DNA of 11,349 nt from Prolixibacteraceae bacterium (lineage in GTDB: Bacteria; Bacteroidota; Bacteroidia; Bacteroidales; Prolixibacteraceae): contig JAFGDX010000306.1 of NCBI GenBank assembly GCA_016931875.1, positions 1-11,349 on the forward strand, in the 5' to 3' direction. The position numbers and the translations under genes were made by a program. This document shows positions 1 to 7,272 of this stretch, in pieces. The notes beneath the pieces are model-generated. The model did no database searches and was not told the origin of the DNA. It saw only the letters and a program-made list of their open reading frames with translations. Each line of letters opens with the position of its first letter. Position 1 is the first letter of the stretch.

Positions 1-338
1 TGCATAATTTCACAGCCGTTATGACATTTTTTACCAATTTGCGTAACTTCCAGCAACACTTCGCCACACTGAAAGCGGTCGAGAATATTGGATTTATGAA
101 GTTCCATTCCTTCGGTGGTAATATTTTCACCAAAATCGCCAAAATGAAATGGCCGTTTGTTTTGTTCTTCCGCTTTTTTTAAACTTTCCACAGCCAGCAA
201 ACTTACCTGCCGGTGCCAGTATCCGGCGTGGGCATCGCCAATCACCCCCTGTGCGTTGATTTCAACAGTCTCCACCGGTGTTTTTAATGTCCCTTTTTCC
301 TTCGAAACATTGAGCGACCGTATTTTTACCTGAGTCAT
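1..338 (-). CDS. MOSC-domain protein, 3' end outside the window
   Basis: The first 112 codons of a MOSC-domain protein are visible; the gene runs off the left edge. MOSC domains bind the molybdenum cofactor or carry sulfur for it. Visible landmarks are GVIGDAHAG (residues 31-39) followed by [12 protein letters not shown], then FGDFGENI (66-73), and [20 protein letters not shown] (92-111), which holds Cys105 and Cys109 near the usual position of the conserved MOSC cysteine. The start is fixed by an ATGA overlap with the stop codon of moaC (335-338), which implies translational coupling. In related bacteria this domain is often fused to a MogA/MoaB-type molybdopterin adenylyltransferase; whether that holds here cannot be seen. 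Its position as the last visible gene of a moeA-moaA-moaC run supports a role in cofactor synthesis or delivery. Confidence 0.85.
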   Translation of the reverse strand, partial: MTQVKIRSLNVSKEKGTLKTPVETVEINAQGVIGDAHAGYWHRQVSLLAVESLKKAEEQNKRPFHFGDFGENITTEGMELHKSNILDRFQCGEVLLEVTQIGKKCHNGCEIM

Positions 339-784
339 TTTTTGGTTTTCTCCTCTAATTTTATTTCACTCATAACCATGGTTTTGTCTACTGCCTTACA
401 CATATCGTAAATGGTAAGCAGCGCAACATTTACCGCGGTTAATGCCTCCATTTCAACTCCTGTTTTTCCGGTACATTTTACCACTGAAAATGTTCTGATT
501 CCATCACTTTCGGTACTAAAACCGACCGAAATTTTGGTGAGCTGCAACTGGTGACACAAGGGGATGAGGTTGAATGTATTTTTTGCTGCCTGAATTCCGG
601 CGATGCGGGCCACCGAAAAAATATCGCCTTTTTTTATTGAATTGCTTTGAATTAGCTCAAGCGTTGCCGGTTGCAGAAATATTTTTCCGGAAGCCTTTGC
701 CTCCCTTTCCTGATCGGGTTTCGCGCCCACATCCACCATGTTGGCTTCTCCTTTTTTGTTCAAATGTGAAAACGTATCGGTCAT
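335..784 (-). CDS. moaC: Cyclic pyranopterin monophosphate synthase MoaC
   Basis: MoaC acts in the cytoplasm and converts the 3',8-cyclised GTP made by MoaA into cyclic pyranopterin monophosphate, completing step one of molybdenum cofactor synthesis. The 149-residue length is normal. Family motifs run through the whole protein: [11 protein letters not shown] (12-22), [18 protein letters not shown] (51-68), NLIPLCHQL (72-80), [27 protein letters not shown] in the C-terminal half. Lys68, Asp127 and Lys130 align with the catalytic Lys67, Asp128 and Lys131 of the E. coli enzyme. It begins 14 bases after the moaA stop and overlaps the MOSC gene by four bases. GGAGGA in the last Gly-Gly codons of moaA is the only purine-rich site nearby, but it lies about 17 bases from this ATG, which is far for a ribosome binding site. 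Confidence 0.97.
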   Translation of the reverse strand: MTDTFSHLNKKGEANMVDVGAKPDQEREAKASGKIFLQPATLELIQSNSIKKGDIFSVARIAGIQAAKNTFNLIPLCHQLQLTKISVGFSTESDGIRTFSVVKCTGKTGVEMEALTAVNVALLTIYDMCKAVDKTMVMSEIKLEEKTKK

Positions 785-798
785 ATTTTTTGATTTTT

Positions 799-1596
799 CT
801 ATCCTCCGATGTTATAAAAACTCCCCTTTTGATTTACAGCTCCTTTTTTGGGTTTGGCATTCAGCGCTTTCAAAAAGGCATTTTCTATTCCGTGTTCTTT
901 AACACTGAATTCGCGGTTGCTGAACAAACACGGTTTTATCATTCCGTTGGCGGTCAATCTCAACCGGTTACAGATAAAACAATTTCCTCCGTCGCCTCCT
1001 TCCACCTGGCTAAATTCGCCCGTGCGTAAATCCATTTGGGAGATAAAACGCACCTGTGCTCCTTCTGCCTCAGCAAATTCTTTTAAGGCCTGCAAATCCT
1101 GGTTGCTGTTGCTGAGTTTTACCACATTTATTTTTACAGGTGTCAGTCCGGCTGCTTTTGCGGCCCTGATTCCGGCGATTGCATTTTCCAGATTTCCGCC
1201 GCGCGTAACTCTTTTGTATTGTTCGGGTGCCATCGAATCGAGACTGATATTCACCCGTTTCAAACCGGCCTTTTTGAGCGCTTCTGCATATTTTGGCAGC
1301 AGAATTCCGTTGGTTGTCATCGTTATTTCTTTGATTCCCTGAATTTGGTTTATCATTTCCACCAATTCAACAATCCCTTTTCTTACCAGAGGTTCACCAC
1401 CTGTGAGCCTGATTTTTTCGATACCCAGTTCAGCGCCTACTTCTACCACGCGGGCAATTTCTTCAATGCTCAGAATTTCTTCTTTTTTGAGCAAATCAAC
1501 CCCTCCTTCCGGCATACAATATACACAGCGAAGGTTGCAGCGATCGGTTACCGAAACCCTCAAATAGGTAATATTTCTGTTATATCGATCGAGCAT
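799..1596 (-). CDS. moaA: GTP 3',8-cyclase MoaA, short form
   Basis: Radical-SAM enzyme that rearranges GTP in the first step of molybdenum cofactor synthesis. The N-terminal cluster motif CNLRCVYC gives Cys20, Cys24 and Cys27; GGEP lies at 66-69, TTNG at 94-97, and NISLDS near 116-121. The second, substrate-binding cluster motif is intact (Cys206-X2-Cys209-X13-Cys223) with the two GTP-contacting arginines in CNRLRL (Arg211, Arg213). The protein ends in the Gly-Gly tail needed for activity. At 265 residues it is about 60 shorter than the E. coli enzyme (about 329). The missing part lies between VRFISQMD (182-189) and the second cluster, where only about 16 residues remain. The reading frame is intact, so this looks like a natural short form. 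The start overlaps the moeA end by 17 bases and is preceded by AAAGGGAG, a reasonable ribosome binding site. Confidence 0.93.
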   Translation of the reverse strand: MLDRYNRNITYLRVSVTDRCNLRCVYCMPEGGVDLLKKEEILSIEEIARVVEVGAELGIEKIRLTGGEPLVRKGIVELVEMINQIQGIKEITMTTNGILLPKYAEALKKAGLKRVNISLDSMAPEQYKRVTRGGNLENAIAGIRAAKAAGLTPVKINVVKLSNSNQDLQALKEFAEAEGAQVRFISQMDLRTGEFSQVEGGDGGNCFICNRLRLTANGMIKPCLFSNREFSVKEHGIENAFLKALNAKPKKGAVNQKGSFYNIGG

Positions 1597-2761
1597 TGAC
1601 CAAACTCCCTTTTTTTATTACGGTTGTACCCCGGGGCACTTCTATCAAAAAGTTTGCATTACTTAATGCATTGATGTGTGCAGAGCCATGAAATTCGACA
1701 GGAACAATTTCCATTTCCCCGTTCAGGTTTGCCGGAATAAAATTCAAACGGTCTGCTTTTTTTTGCTGATAATCAGTTGCGATGGGCAATTTCAGCACCA
1801 CCTGGCGAAACATGTGTCCCATCATTGCATATAAAAACGGTTTCACATACAGTTCAAACTGAACAAACGAAGAAACCGGATTTCCTGACAGCCCAAAACA
1901 GAATTGATTCTCTTTCCGGGCAAAAGTCATTGGTTTGCCCGGTTTTATTGCCGTTGCCCGCACTAACGTTTCAAACCCAAGGTTATCAAGAATTTCGGGG
2001 ATTAAATCGTATTCGCCTACAGAAACACCACCGGTTAAAATAACCACATCGTTTGAATAAAAAGCCTCTTCCACTTTGTTTTGAATCTGGGTGGTTTCAT
2101 CTTTCAAAATACCACCGTAAACGGCATGTAATCCTATTTCGGCCAGCTGCCCCAGCAACTGAGATGCATTTGAATTACGGATTTGAAACCAAAGCGGTTT
2201 TTCACCGGGTTCAACCAATTCTGTTCCTGTTGAAAAGATAGTAACTGCCGGTTGTTTAAAAACCTCAGGAAAGGTAATTCCGGCCCCGGCCAGCAAGGGC
2301 AAATGCCGCGGGGTAAGCAAGGTCGATTTATCCAGAATTTTATCGCCAGCACTGACATCTTCTCCGCGTAAACTTATGTTGCCGGGGGTTGACGGATTGG
2401 TGCAAATTACTTTACCACTGCCTGTAAACTCAGCATCTTCTTTTTTAAATACACAATCAGCCTGTTCGGGAACCACCGCTCCTGTCATAATTTTATAACA
2501 TTGGTTCTCGCCTATCTTTTTTTCAGGATTTTTCCCGGCATAGATGGTCTCAACCACTTCCAGTTCGTTGGTTATTTCCGAACGGCGGCAGGCAAAACCG
2601 TCCATGGCCGATTTATTGAAAGGCGGCATGTCTGTGTCGTGAAAAACATCGGTGGCCAATATGCGTTTAAGGGAATCTCTCAGTTCCACTTTTTCTGTTG
2701 ACAGTATCTGAGCGGCGGAGAGGATGATTTCGAGTGCCTTTTTATATTCAAGCATAGCCAT
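1580..2761 (-). CDS. moeA: Molybdopterin molybdenumtransferase MoeA
   Basis: MoeA inserts molybdate into adenylylated molybdopterin in the cytoplasm, the last common step of molybdenum cofactor synthesis. Visible landmarks are MPPFNKSAMDGFA (45-57), TGAVVPEQAD (93-102), the STGTELV strand (177-183), RNSNASQL (195-202), TGGVSVGEYDLIPEIL (243-258), KPGKPMTFA (273-281) and LSGNPVSSF (291-299). The first Pro of the LPGNP motif known from E. coli is Ser here. The 393-residue length is typical. The frame is open back to an ATG at 2803, but that start lies inside the upstream TSUP gene. MAMLEYKKAL fits the family N-terminus and leaves a 13-base gap after the TSUP stop, so 2761 (or the ATG at 2755) is preferred. 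Its 3' end overlaps moaA by 17 bases, indicating coupled translation. Confidence 0.93.
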   Translation of the reverse strand: MAMLEYKKALEIILSAAQILSTEKVELRDSLKRILATDVFHDTDMPPFNKSAMDGFACRRSEITNELEVVETIYAGKNPEKKIGENQCYKIMTGAVVPEQADCVFKKEDAEFTGSGKVICTNPSTPGNISLRGEDVSAGDKILDKSTLLTPRHLPLLAGAGITFPEVFKQPAVTIFSTGTELVEPGEKPLWFQIRNSNASQLLGQLAEIGLHAVYGGILKDETTQIQNKVEEAFYSNDVVILTGGVSVGEYDLIPEILDNLGFETLVRATAIKPGKPMTFARKENQFCFGLSGNPVSSFVQFELYVKPFLYAMMGHMFRQVVLKLPIATDYQQKKADRLNFIPANLNGEMEIVPVEFHGSAHINALSNANFLIEVPRGTTVIKKGSLVNARSI

Positions 2762-2774
2762 TAAATTTCTTTTT

Positions 2775-3506
2775 TCAGAAATAGAACAATTTAAAACTGG
2801 CAAACAAAAGAACTGCCGCCAGCAAATAGGTTAATTTTAGCGAGGTGAGTTTTTTCATTCCCATATAGGATCCCAGAAAACTTCCGGCTATTCCCATAAC
2901 AATCATCACATAAATTTCAGGAAGCGGATTTAAAGCTCCTTTTGAAGCCAGACCGATAATGCCACTGGTTGAATTCAGAAAAATAAAAACGGCAGAAATT
3001 GCGGCTGTTTCTTTGATGGTTGCCCACCGCAGCAACAACAAAACGGGGCTGAGAATTATCCCTCCTCCAATGCCAATCATTCCTGAAAAGAACCCGAGAA
3101 ATGCACCCAAAGCCAACGCCACCGGTATGTTTACAGGTTTGGTTTCGGCTGATGATTTTGCCGTTAAAACCATTCTTGCAATGGCAATCAACAAAAATAT
3201 TCCAAGTATGATTTTATATGTGGTTGGATTGATTTGCAGCCGCGCCCCCACAAACGACATGGGAATGGAAAATACAATAAACGGCAGCAACATTTTAAAC
3301 TTAAAATAGCCTCCCCGGTGAAACGAGTAAAACGAAATTCCGGCAACAAATAAATTGAGAATCAGCGCCGAGGCTCTCATGTTTTCAGGTGATATGGCAA
3401 ACAGGGCCATGATTGCCAGGTAGCCACTTGCACCGCCATGCCCCACCGAGGAATAAAGTGCCGCAGTTACAAGAATCAAAATATAAAATATAACTCCTGG
3501 TTCCAT
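2775..3506 (-). CDS. TSUP (TauE/SafE) family sulfur-compound transporter
   Basis: A 243-residue inner-membrane protein of the TauE/SafE (TSUP, formerly DUF81) family, whose members carry sulfite, thiosulfate, sulfoacetate or related anions. Like the family it has two homologous halves, each with a glycine-rich signature: SSVGHGGASG (19-28) after the first helix, and SGMIGIGGGIILSP (141-154) in the second half. Hydrophobic segments fall near 6-20, 28-36, 46-62, 72-88, 99-113, 127-145, 150-160, 169-187, 197-214 and 226-242, but the exact helix count is uncertain. It is the first gene of the run leading to moeA, 13 bases before it. The substrate cannot be read from sequence. The neighbouring sulfur-reductase genes make sulfite or another sulfur oxyanion the best guess. 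An ATG at 3506 with GAACC just downstream is the only sensible start. Confidence 0.88.
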   Translation of the reverse strand: MEPGVIFYILILVTAALYSSVGHGGASGYLAIMALFAISPENMRASALILNLFVAGISFYSFHRGGYFKFKMLLPFIVFSIPMSFVGARLQINPTTYKIILGIFLLIAIARMVLTAKSSAETKPVNIPVALALGAFLGFFSGMIGIGGGIILSPVLLLLRWATIKETAAISAVFIFLNSTSGIIGLASKGALNPLPEIYVMIVMGIAGSFLGSYMGMKKLTSLKLTYLLAAVLLFASFKLFYF

Positions 3507-3860
3507 TTCAAACAGATTTTCCGGATATATGGAAAAAAGAACAATGGCCTCGCCGGATTTGTTTTCTACGTTACTTTATCTGAACGATTAAAATACAAAG
3601 TACAACTGATATTTCCATTCTCCTTTCCAATTTATTCCAATTTTTGCAAGATTCAGGAAGACAAATTGTTTCCGGGTTGTTCCACCGGTTCATTTTTCAC
3701 ACCCAAATGAGTTTAGAAAGATAAACCCGAAGAACCAATAAACCAAACTGTCAAAATATTTTTCCCTCGTTTTGTATTACACAATATGGCAGGTGATTCC
3801 GGATTTTGTATTCTATTAACTTTATTTGTCCACCCACCTGAAAAACAATTGAAAATAAAA
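3507..3860. other. Intergenic gap with no recognised gene
   Basis: About 350 bases between the start of the TSUP gene and the terminator of the preceding minus-strand run. Open frames here have no recognisable protein character and no family motif. The stretch should hold the promoter of the TSUP-moeA-moaA-moaC run, but no exact TAnnTTTG element is present on the minus strand; the nearest is a 7-base TACTTTG (3596-3602). On the plus strand TTCCA recurs at 3613-3617, 3625-3629 and 3635-3639, roughly one helical turn apart, which could be a regulator site or chance. No riboswitch fold was recognised. Confidence 0.5.
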
Positions 3861-3893
3861 AATCCTGAAGATGATTTTTTCCCCAGGATATTT
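3849..3893 (-). terminator. Probable intrinsic terminator after the rhodanese-like gene
   Basis: On the minus strand the sequence ATCCTG (3884-3889) can pair with CAGGAT (3862-3867) across a 16-base loop. It is followed at once by TTTTTATTTT. Flanking A and T runs can extend the stem. It starts about 25 bases past the stop of the rhodanese-like gene, where the psr run should end. The stem is short and the loop large, so strength is uncertain. Confidence 0.45.
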
Positions 3894-3913
3894 TATGGTA
3901 TGCTATCCAAAAT

Positions 3914-4534
3914 TTAACATCCTCCCTGAACGGTTTTTTTCTTTGGCCGTTTCTGAATGGGTGGTGCAGGTGCGCTGACAGCAGGAGCTGACTGGGTATT
4001 TTCGGCATCGCCACCCAGAGCCAATCCGGCGCCTTTGCGCAAGTTGTATTTCAGAAACTCTTCGTTGGGACTGGTGTTTTCCGGTGCTTCCGGATTCATA
4101 ATCGTTTCGGCCCAGTAATTTAAACCTCCCTGTAAAACATAGTTGTTTTTGAATCCCAGCTGCCGTGTAATCATCCATGCTTCGTTGGCATCGTTACTGC
4201 CGTTGGAATAAAATACATTTAACTTCACATCCTGGTTGATGTAACCCTCCCATTCCGGATTCAGAATATCGGTCAGCGGAATATTGATGGCATTGGGTAA
4301 GCTGAATTTTTCAAATTCGTCGGCATTGCGTACATCAATCAATTGCAACGACGGGTCTTTTGAAACCAGCATATCGGCCACCTGGTCCGGATGAATAAAC
4401 TGAGTACCACTTTGTACTTCTTCCAGCAGTTGTTCGGCAGTAAGTTTATAGGGTTTGGTGGTATTTTCCGGAACAGCGGCAATGATCAACCCCAAAGGAA
4501 TCAGAACGGCTGCCAGTATTAATCTTGCTTTCAT
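3914..4534 (-). CDS. Exported rhodanese-like protein lacking the catalytic Cys, with C-terminal Gly-Gly-Cys
   Basis: A 206-residue protein with a short positively charged start and a hydrophobic segment at about 5-20 (signal peptide or membrane anchor), so the rest probably lies outside the inner membrane. Residues 45-147 form a rhodanese-like domain: LQLIDVRNADEF (63-74) is the classic DVR strand, followed by LPNAINIPL (79-87) and LQGGLNYW (134-141). Where rhodaneses have the persulfide-forming Cys (V-Y-C-x-x-G), this protein has FYSNGSND, with Ser110. The tail from about 150 is low in complexity, rich in Ala, Pro and Lys, and ends in KKKTVQGGC. That final Cys206 is the only cysteine in the protein. 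The gene is last in the psr run, 48 bases after a YeeE/YedE half. Classical sulfurtransferase activity is unlikely; a scaffold, or a sulfur carrier using the tail cysteine, is possible. Function unknown. Confidence 0.88.
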   Translation of the reverse strand: MKARLILAAVLIPLGLIIAAVPENTTKPYKLTAEQLLEEVQSGTQFIHPDQVADMLVSKDPSLQLIDVRNADEFEKFSLPNAINIPLTDILNPEWEGYINQDVKLNVFYSNGSNDANEAWMITRQLGFKNNYVLQGGLNYWAETIMNPEAPENTSPNEEFLKYNLRKGAGLALGGDAENTQSAPAVSAPAPPIQKRPKKKTVQGGC

Positions 4535-4582
4535 ATCTGTAATTTTTAGATGATTTTCTTTTCTTCTTTAAACGAATCAGAA

Positions 4583-5188
4583 CTATTTTTGGTTCAGCTG
4601 ATAATCGCTGCGGGCAAATTTTCTTTCCGACCACTCACCCAAATAAAACATTCCGAGTGCAACCAGAATAATCAGGAAAGTAAGCAGTCCGCGGGATGTT
4701 CCCAAAACCTCGCTTAAAAGAGGCGCTCCCATAAATTTGGCGTTGTAAAATTCTTCCCACAACGGAAATCCTTCAGCAAAAATTAAGATTCCGATAAACA
4801 TTCCGCCGATAAAAGCCAGTGCATCCAACTTACCGATAGAGGCCGCGCAAAACGAGGTACCCGGGCAGTATCCGCCCAAAATAAAACCAGCGCCCATAAT
4901 TACCCCACCACCGATGGTTGACCACAAATACGTTGGATTGATGTAGATATAACTCAGGTCAATCCAGCCAAAAAGGCTCATAAACAACAGCCCTGTTGCA
5001 CCAACTATGGCTGCGGTGAAAAATACTTTTAAAACGGTGGTGTCATAACCATAAAACATTCCGGCCAAACGACGGCTTGATGAAAAGCCATTGGACTCGA
5101 GCACAAAGCCAAAACCAATTCCGATTAAAAAAGCCAGAAATAAATTTGTATTATCTGAAATTATTCCGTTAACAATTAATGGTCCCAT
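4583..5188 (-). CDS. YeeE/YedE-family sulfur transporter, half-size (GGYCPGTSFC half)
   Basis: A 201-residue membrane protein with the YeeE/YedE (sulf_transp, formerly DUF395) signature. GFGFVLESNGFSSSRRLAG at 25-43 matches the first conserved loop, and GGYCPGTSFCAAS (105-117) is the cysteine motif with Cys108 and Cys114. Hydrophobic segments lie near 17-30, 55-73, 92-106, 122-139 and 166-184. Full-length members such as the thiosulfate channel TsuA pass substrate along a few conserved cysteines; here the family is split into two proteins, this one and its upstream neighbour, which probably pair. The gap to the upstream gene is 40 bases. Thiosulfate, sulfide or a persulfide-like species are candidate substrates. 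Because the neighbours are a sulfur reductase, the alternative role of selenium-related transport known for some YedE proteins is less likely. Confidence 0.88.
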   Translation of the reverse strand: MGPLIVNGIISDNTNLFLAFLIGIGFGFVLESNGFSSSRRLAGMFYGYDTTVLKVFFTAAIVGATGLLFMSLFGWIDLSYIYINPTYLWSTIGGGVIMGAGFILGGYCPGTSFCAASIGKLDALAFIGGMFIGILIFAEGFPLWEEFYNAKFMGAPLLSEVLGTSRGLLTFLIILVALGMFYLGEWSERKFARSDYQLNQK

Positions 5189-5228
5189 TATTTTATTTTT
5201 TTGAGTATGTCACTGATTATAAGTACAA

Positions 5229-5780
5229 TTAAATCCAAAGTTTTCGTGCAAAATAAGCCAGAGCGAATGCTGTACCAAAAATGGCTGCCATAGAAAGAAA
5301 CCCGCTGAGCGACAAAACCGCCATTCCGGTTAATGCCGACCCGCTGGTACATCCGCGGCCAAGTTGCGAGCCAAATCCAAAAAGAATACCCCCCAGCACA
5401 GCAAAAATCAACCTTGTTTTGCTGGTAATTTTAGGTGATTTTTCAACCTTGAATTTTAAGCGCCCGGCAATGGCGCCTGAAATAAAACCACCCACTATTA
5501 CCCCCAGCATCTGAAACACCAGCCATTCTTTCATTGGCTGAGGGTGCGTTTCCAGATAACCCTGGTAAAAAGCTGTGTTCTCAACGTGTTTCGGGGCCAC
5601 TGTTTTCACCCCTGTTACAATGGCGCTTTTGGCGGCACCACTGGCTCCCAGCCCACGGCCGGAAACCCAGAAGGCAATTATCAGTACCAACCCGAGCAAA
5701 ACCCCGCCCACATATGGATTCATGTATTTTTTCTGTTTCATTATTGTATTTTTTATTTTTTTGAATTCTAACTTTTCCAT
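5229..5780 (-). CDS. YeeE/YedE-family sulfur transporter, half-size (GRGCTSG half)
   Basis: A 183-residue membrane protein with the other YeeE/YedE cysteine motif, FGFGSQLGRGCTSGSAL (134-150). Its single cysteine is Cys144. Hydrophobic segments lie near 23-40, 88-106, 123-138 and 152-176, with an extended loop between about 41 and 87. It would complement the downstream half to give one GCTSG plus one CPGTSFC motif, as in a full-length transporter. It starts only 6 bases after the psrC stop, so it is almost certainly co-transcribed with the reductase. The first ATG (5780) has GGGA directly before it; a later ATG at 5741 gives a more usual N-terminus (MKQKKYMNPY), so the first 13 residues are doubtful. 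Confidence 0.87.
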   Translation of the reverse strand: MEKLEFKKIKNTIMKQKKYMNPYVGGVLLGLVLIIAFWVSGRGLGASGAAKSAIVTGVKTVAPKHVENTAFYQGYLETHPQPMKEWLVFQMLGVIVGGFISGAIAGRLKFKVEKSPKITSKTRLIFAVLGGILFGFGSQLGRGCTSGSALTGMAVLSLSGFLSMAAIFGTAFALAYFARKLWI

Positions 5781-5786
5781 TCCCGG

Positions 5787-6728
5787 CTAATACAGCCAGC
5801 GGCTAAGCTGACCGGCGTAAGCAAAAACAAACCGCAGCATCAAACTTCCAAACAACACCAACACTACCGGAATAACATGCGGAATATGAAATTTTTTCAG
5901 CTCCAGAAACTCAAGCACCGCCGGCACAATCATCCCGATGATGACCACAAAAATCCAGAACGGCGCTGTATATTGCCCGCCCAGAAACAGGTTGGCAGCT
6001 TCAATCTGTACTTCGGTGCTGGCCAAAAAGCCCATAAACATGTGAACAATCAGAAACAACTCAATGCCAATAAGCATGATATCAATTTTGGCAAAATTTA
6101 CCCGTTCTCCCTTTCGTTTCGAAAAGAGAATAATTACCGCCGCTCCTGCCGACAAACCGGAAGTTAAAAACAGCGGCCCCAAAATGGATGTATTCCATAA
6201 CGGGCGGGCATTAAATGCCGAAAACAAAATTCCGGTGTAAATACCTAAAATTACTGAAAGAAAAAGAGTTACCCATGCCAGGTAAATTTTGTTTTTCACA
6301 AAAAACAGTTCCAGTTCTTTAAAAATGAGCCACTTCCATTCCCATTTGGGCAAAAATTCTTTTATGTGAATAGCTACCCATATAAATGAAATCGGCGTGA
6401 TGGCCATCAAAGTCCAGGCACCCCACGACATGGGTGACTGTAATTTTATTGTGGTATACAATTGCCAGAAATACATTTTATGTTTCAGGTCGAGAAACAA
6501 CGCCGCCAATCCAACTATAAGTAAAATAGGAACGATAACCGGAGCCCGGCGGACAGCTCCCCGAAACTGATTTTCCTTGCCAAGCACAACATATAAACTG
6601 GCAAAAAAGAGGATGCCGGCTGCCAGACCTCCCAAGAACAGGTACAAGGGAATGTGCCAGTGCCAGATTTCCAAATGCGGGTCGATATTCGGATTCAATC
6701 TTCCTGATGTGATTATTTCTTCTCTCAT
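5787..6728 (-). CDS. psrC: NrfD/PsrC-type membrane subunit of a sulfur-compound reductase
   Basis: Integral membrane subunit that exchanges electrons with the quinone pool and passes them to or from the iron-sulfur subunit. The 313 residues show eight likely transmembrane helices, near 25-49, 62-80, 99-122, 148-170, 178-203, 215-236, 255-276 and 285-307, as in PsrC of Thermus thermophilus. Family hallmarks are WHWHIPLYLFLGGLAAG (22-38) and the loop GILFSAFNARPLWNTSILGP (166-185). It begins 10 bases after psrB and ends 6 bases before the first YeeE/YedE half. NrfD proteins also serve nitrite, tetrathionate, arsenate and DMSO reductases. The psrC name rests on the catalytic subunit and the sulfur neighbours, so the subunit class is sure and the substrate is not. 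Confidence 0.9.
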   Translation of the reverse strand: MREEIITSGRLNPNIDPHLEIWHWHIPLYLFLGGLAAGILFFASLYVVLGKENQFRGAVRRAPVIVPILLIVGLAALFLDLKHKMYFWQLYTTIKLQSPMSWGAWTLMAITPISFIWVAIHIKEFLPKWEWKWLIFKELELFFVKNKIYLAWVTLFLSVILGIYTGILFSAFNARPLWNTSILGPLFLTSGLSAGAAVIILFSKRKGERVNFAKIDIMLIGIELFLIVHMFMGFLASTEVQIEAANLFLGGQYTAPFWIFVVIIGMIVPAVLEFLELKKFHIPHVIPVVLVLFGSLMLRFVFAYAGQLSRWLY

Positions 6729-6738
6729 AAGTTTACTT

Positions 6739-7272
6739 TTAAATCAGGTAATACACATGGGGTTTTGTTCCGGCTTCAGGAATAAGCGTTTTGCTTTTTC
6801 GTTTTTTCAGAACCTGCGAAATGTCGCTGTTCGGGTCGTCCAGGTCGCCAAAATACATACATTTTGTTGGGCAAACTTCCACGCAAGCAGGCTGCTGCCC
6901 TTTTTTTACGCGGTGTAAACAAAAGGTACACTTATCAACATATCCATCCGGATGTGAATATCTTGCATCATACGGGCAGGACTGAATACAGGCGCCGCAA
7001 CCAATACATTCGTTGTGGGTTACTGTAACAATTCCGCCGGCTTCATAGTGGCTGGCTCCGGTGGGACAACACCGCACACAAGGTGAATTCTCGCAGTGGT
7101 TGCACCGTTCTGAACGAATTTCAATTTCCAGCTGAGGATATGTACCATCGGTAACTTCCACAATCCAGTCGCGGCAATATCCAATCGGAACATTGTTTTC
7201 AGTCTGACAAGCCACCACACAATCTGAGCAGCCCACACATTTTTTGGTATCAATAGCCATCGCATATCTCAT
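6739..7272 (-). CDS. psrB: Four-cluster [4Fe-4S] ferredoxin subunit (PsrB/PhsB/DmsB type)
   Basis: Electron-transfer subunit that wires the NrfD membrane protein to the molybdopterin subunit. The 177 residues carry sixteen cluster cysteines in the order typical of this family: Cys12/15/18/22, Cys57/60/65/69, Cys89/92/95/99 and Cys115/118/130/134. Extra cysteines occur at 33, 68 and 138. There is no signal peptide, as expected for a subunit exported together with its Tat-bearing partner. Its ATG overlaps the psrA stop as ATGA (7269-7272), so the two are translationally coupled; MAIDTKKCVGC starting at 7260 is a possible alternative start. The KKRK stretch near 156-159 and the C-terminal segment follow the last cluster. 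Confidence 0.94.
   Translation of the reverse strand: MRYAMAIDTKKCVGCSDCVVACQTENNVPIGYCRDWIVEVTDGTYPQLEIEIRSERCNHCENSPCVRCCPTGASHYEAGGIVTVTHNECIGCGACIQSCPYDARYSHPDGYVDKCTFCLHRVKKGQQPACVEVCPTKCMYFGDLDDPNSDISQVLKKRKSKTLIPEAGTKPHVYYLI

Noticed and set aside
848..1342. Long plus-strand open frame opposite moaA
   Set aside because: It is antisense to a clearly coding MoaA, with no family motif and no promoter.
2762..2803. Upstream start of moeA at 2803
   Set aside because: It lies within the TSUP coding region and adds residues not expected in MoeA; the ATG at 2761 fits the family.
3596..3602. TACTTTG as a promoter element for the TSUP-moeA run
   Set aside because: One base shorter than TAnnTTTG and without a TTTG partner upstream; too weak to annotate.
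3438..3710. Plus-strand open frame of 90 codons over the TSUP start and the gap
   Set aside because: It overlaps the TSUP start antisense, has no recognisable motif and its composition looks like non-coding sequence.
3790..3840. Inverted pair CAGGTG/CACCTG in the gap
   Set aside because: Six-base arms 39 bases apart with no T-run; not distinguishable from chance.
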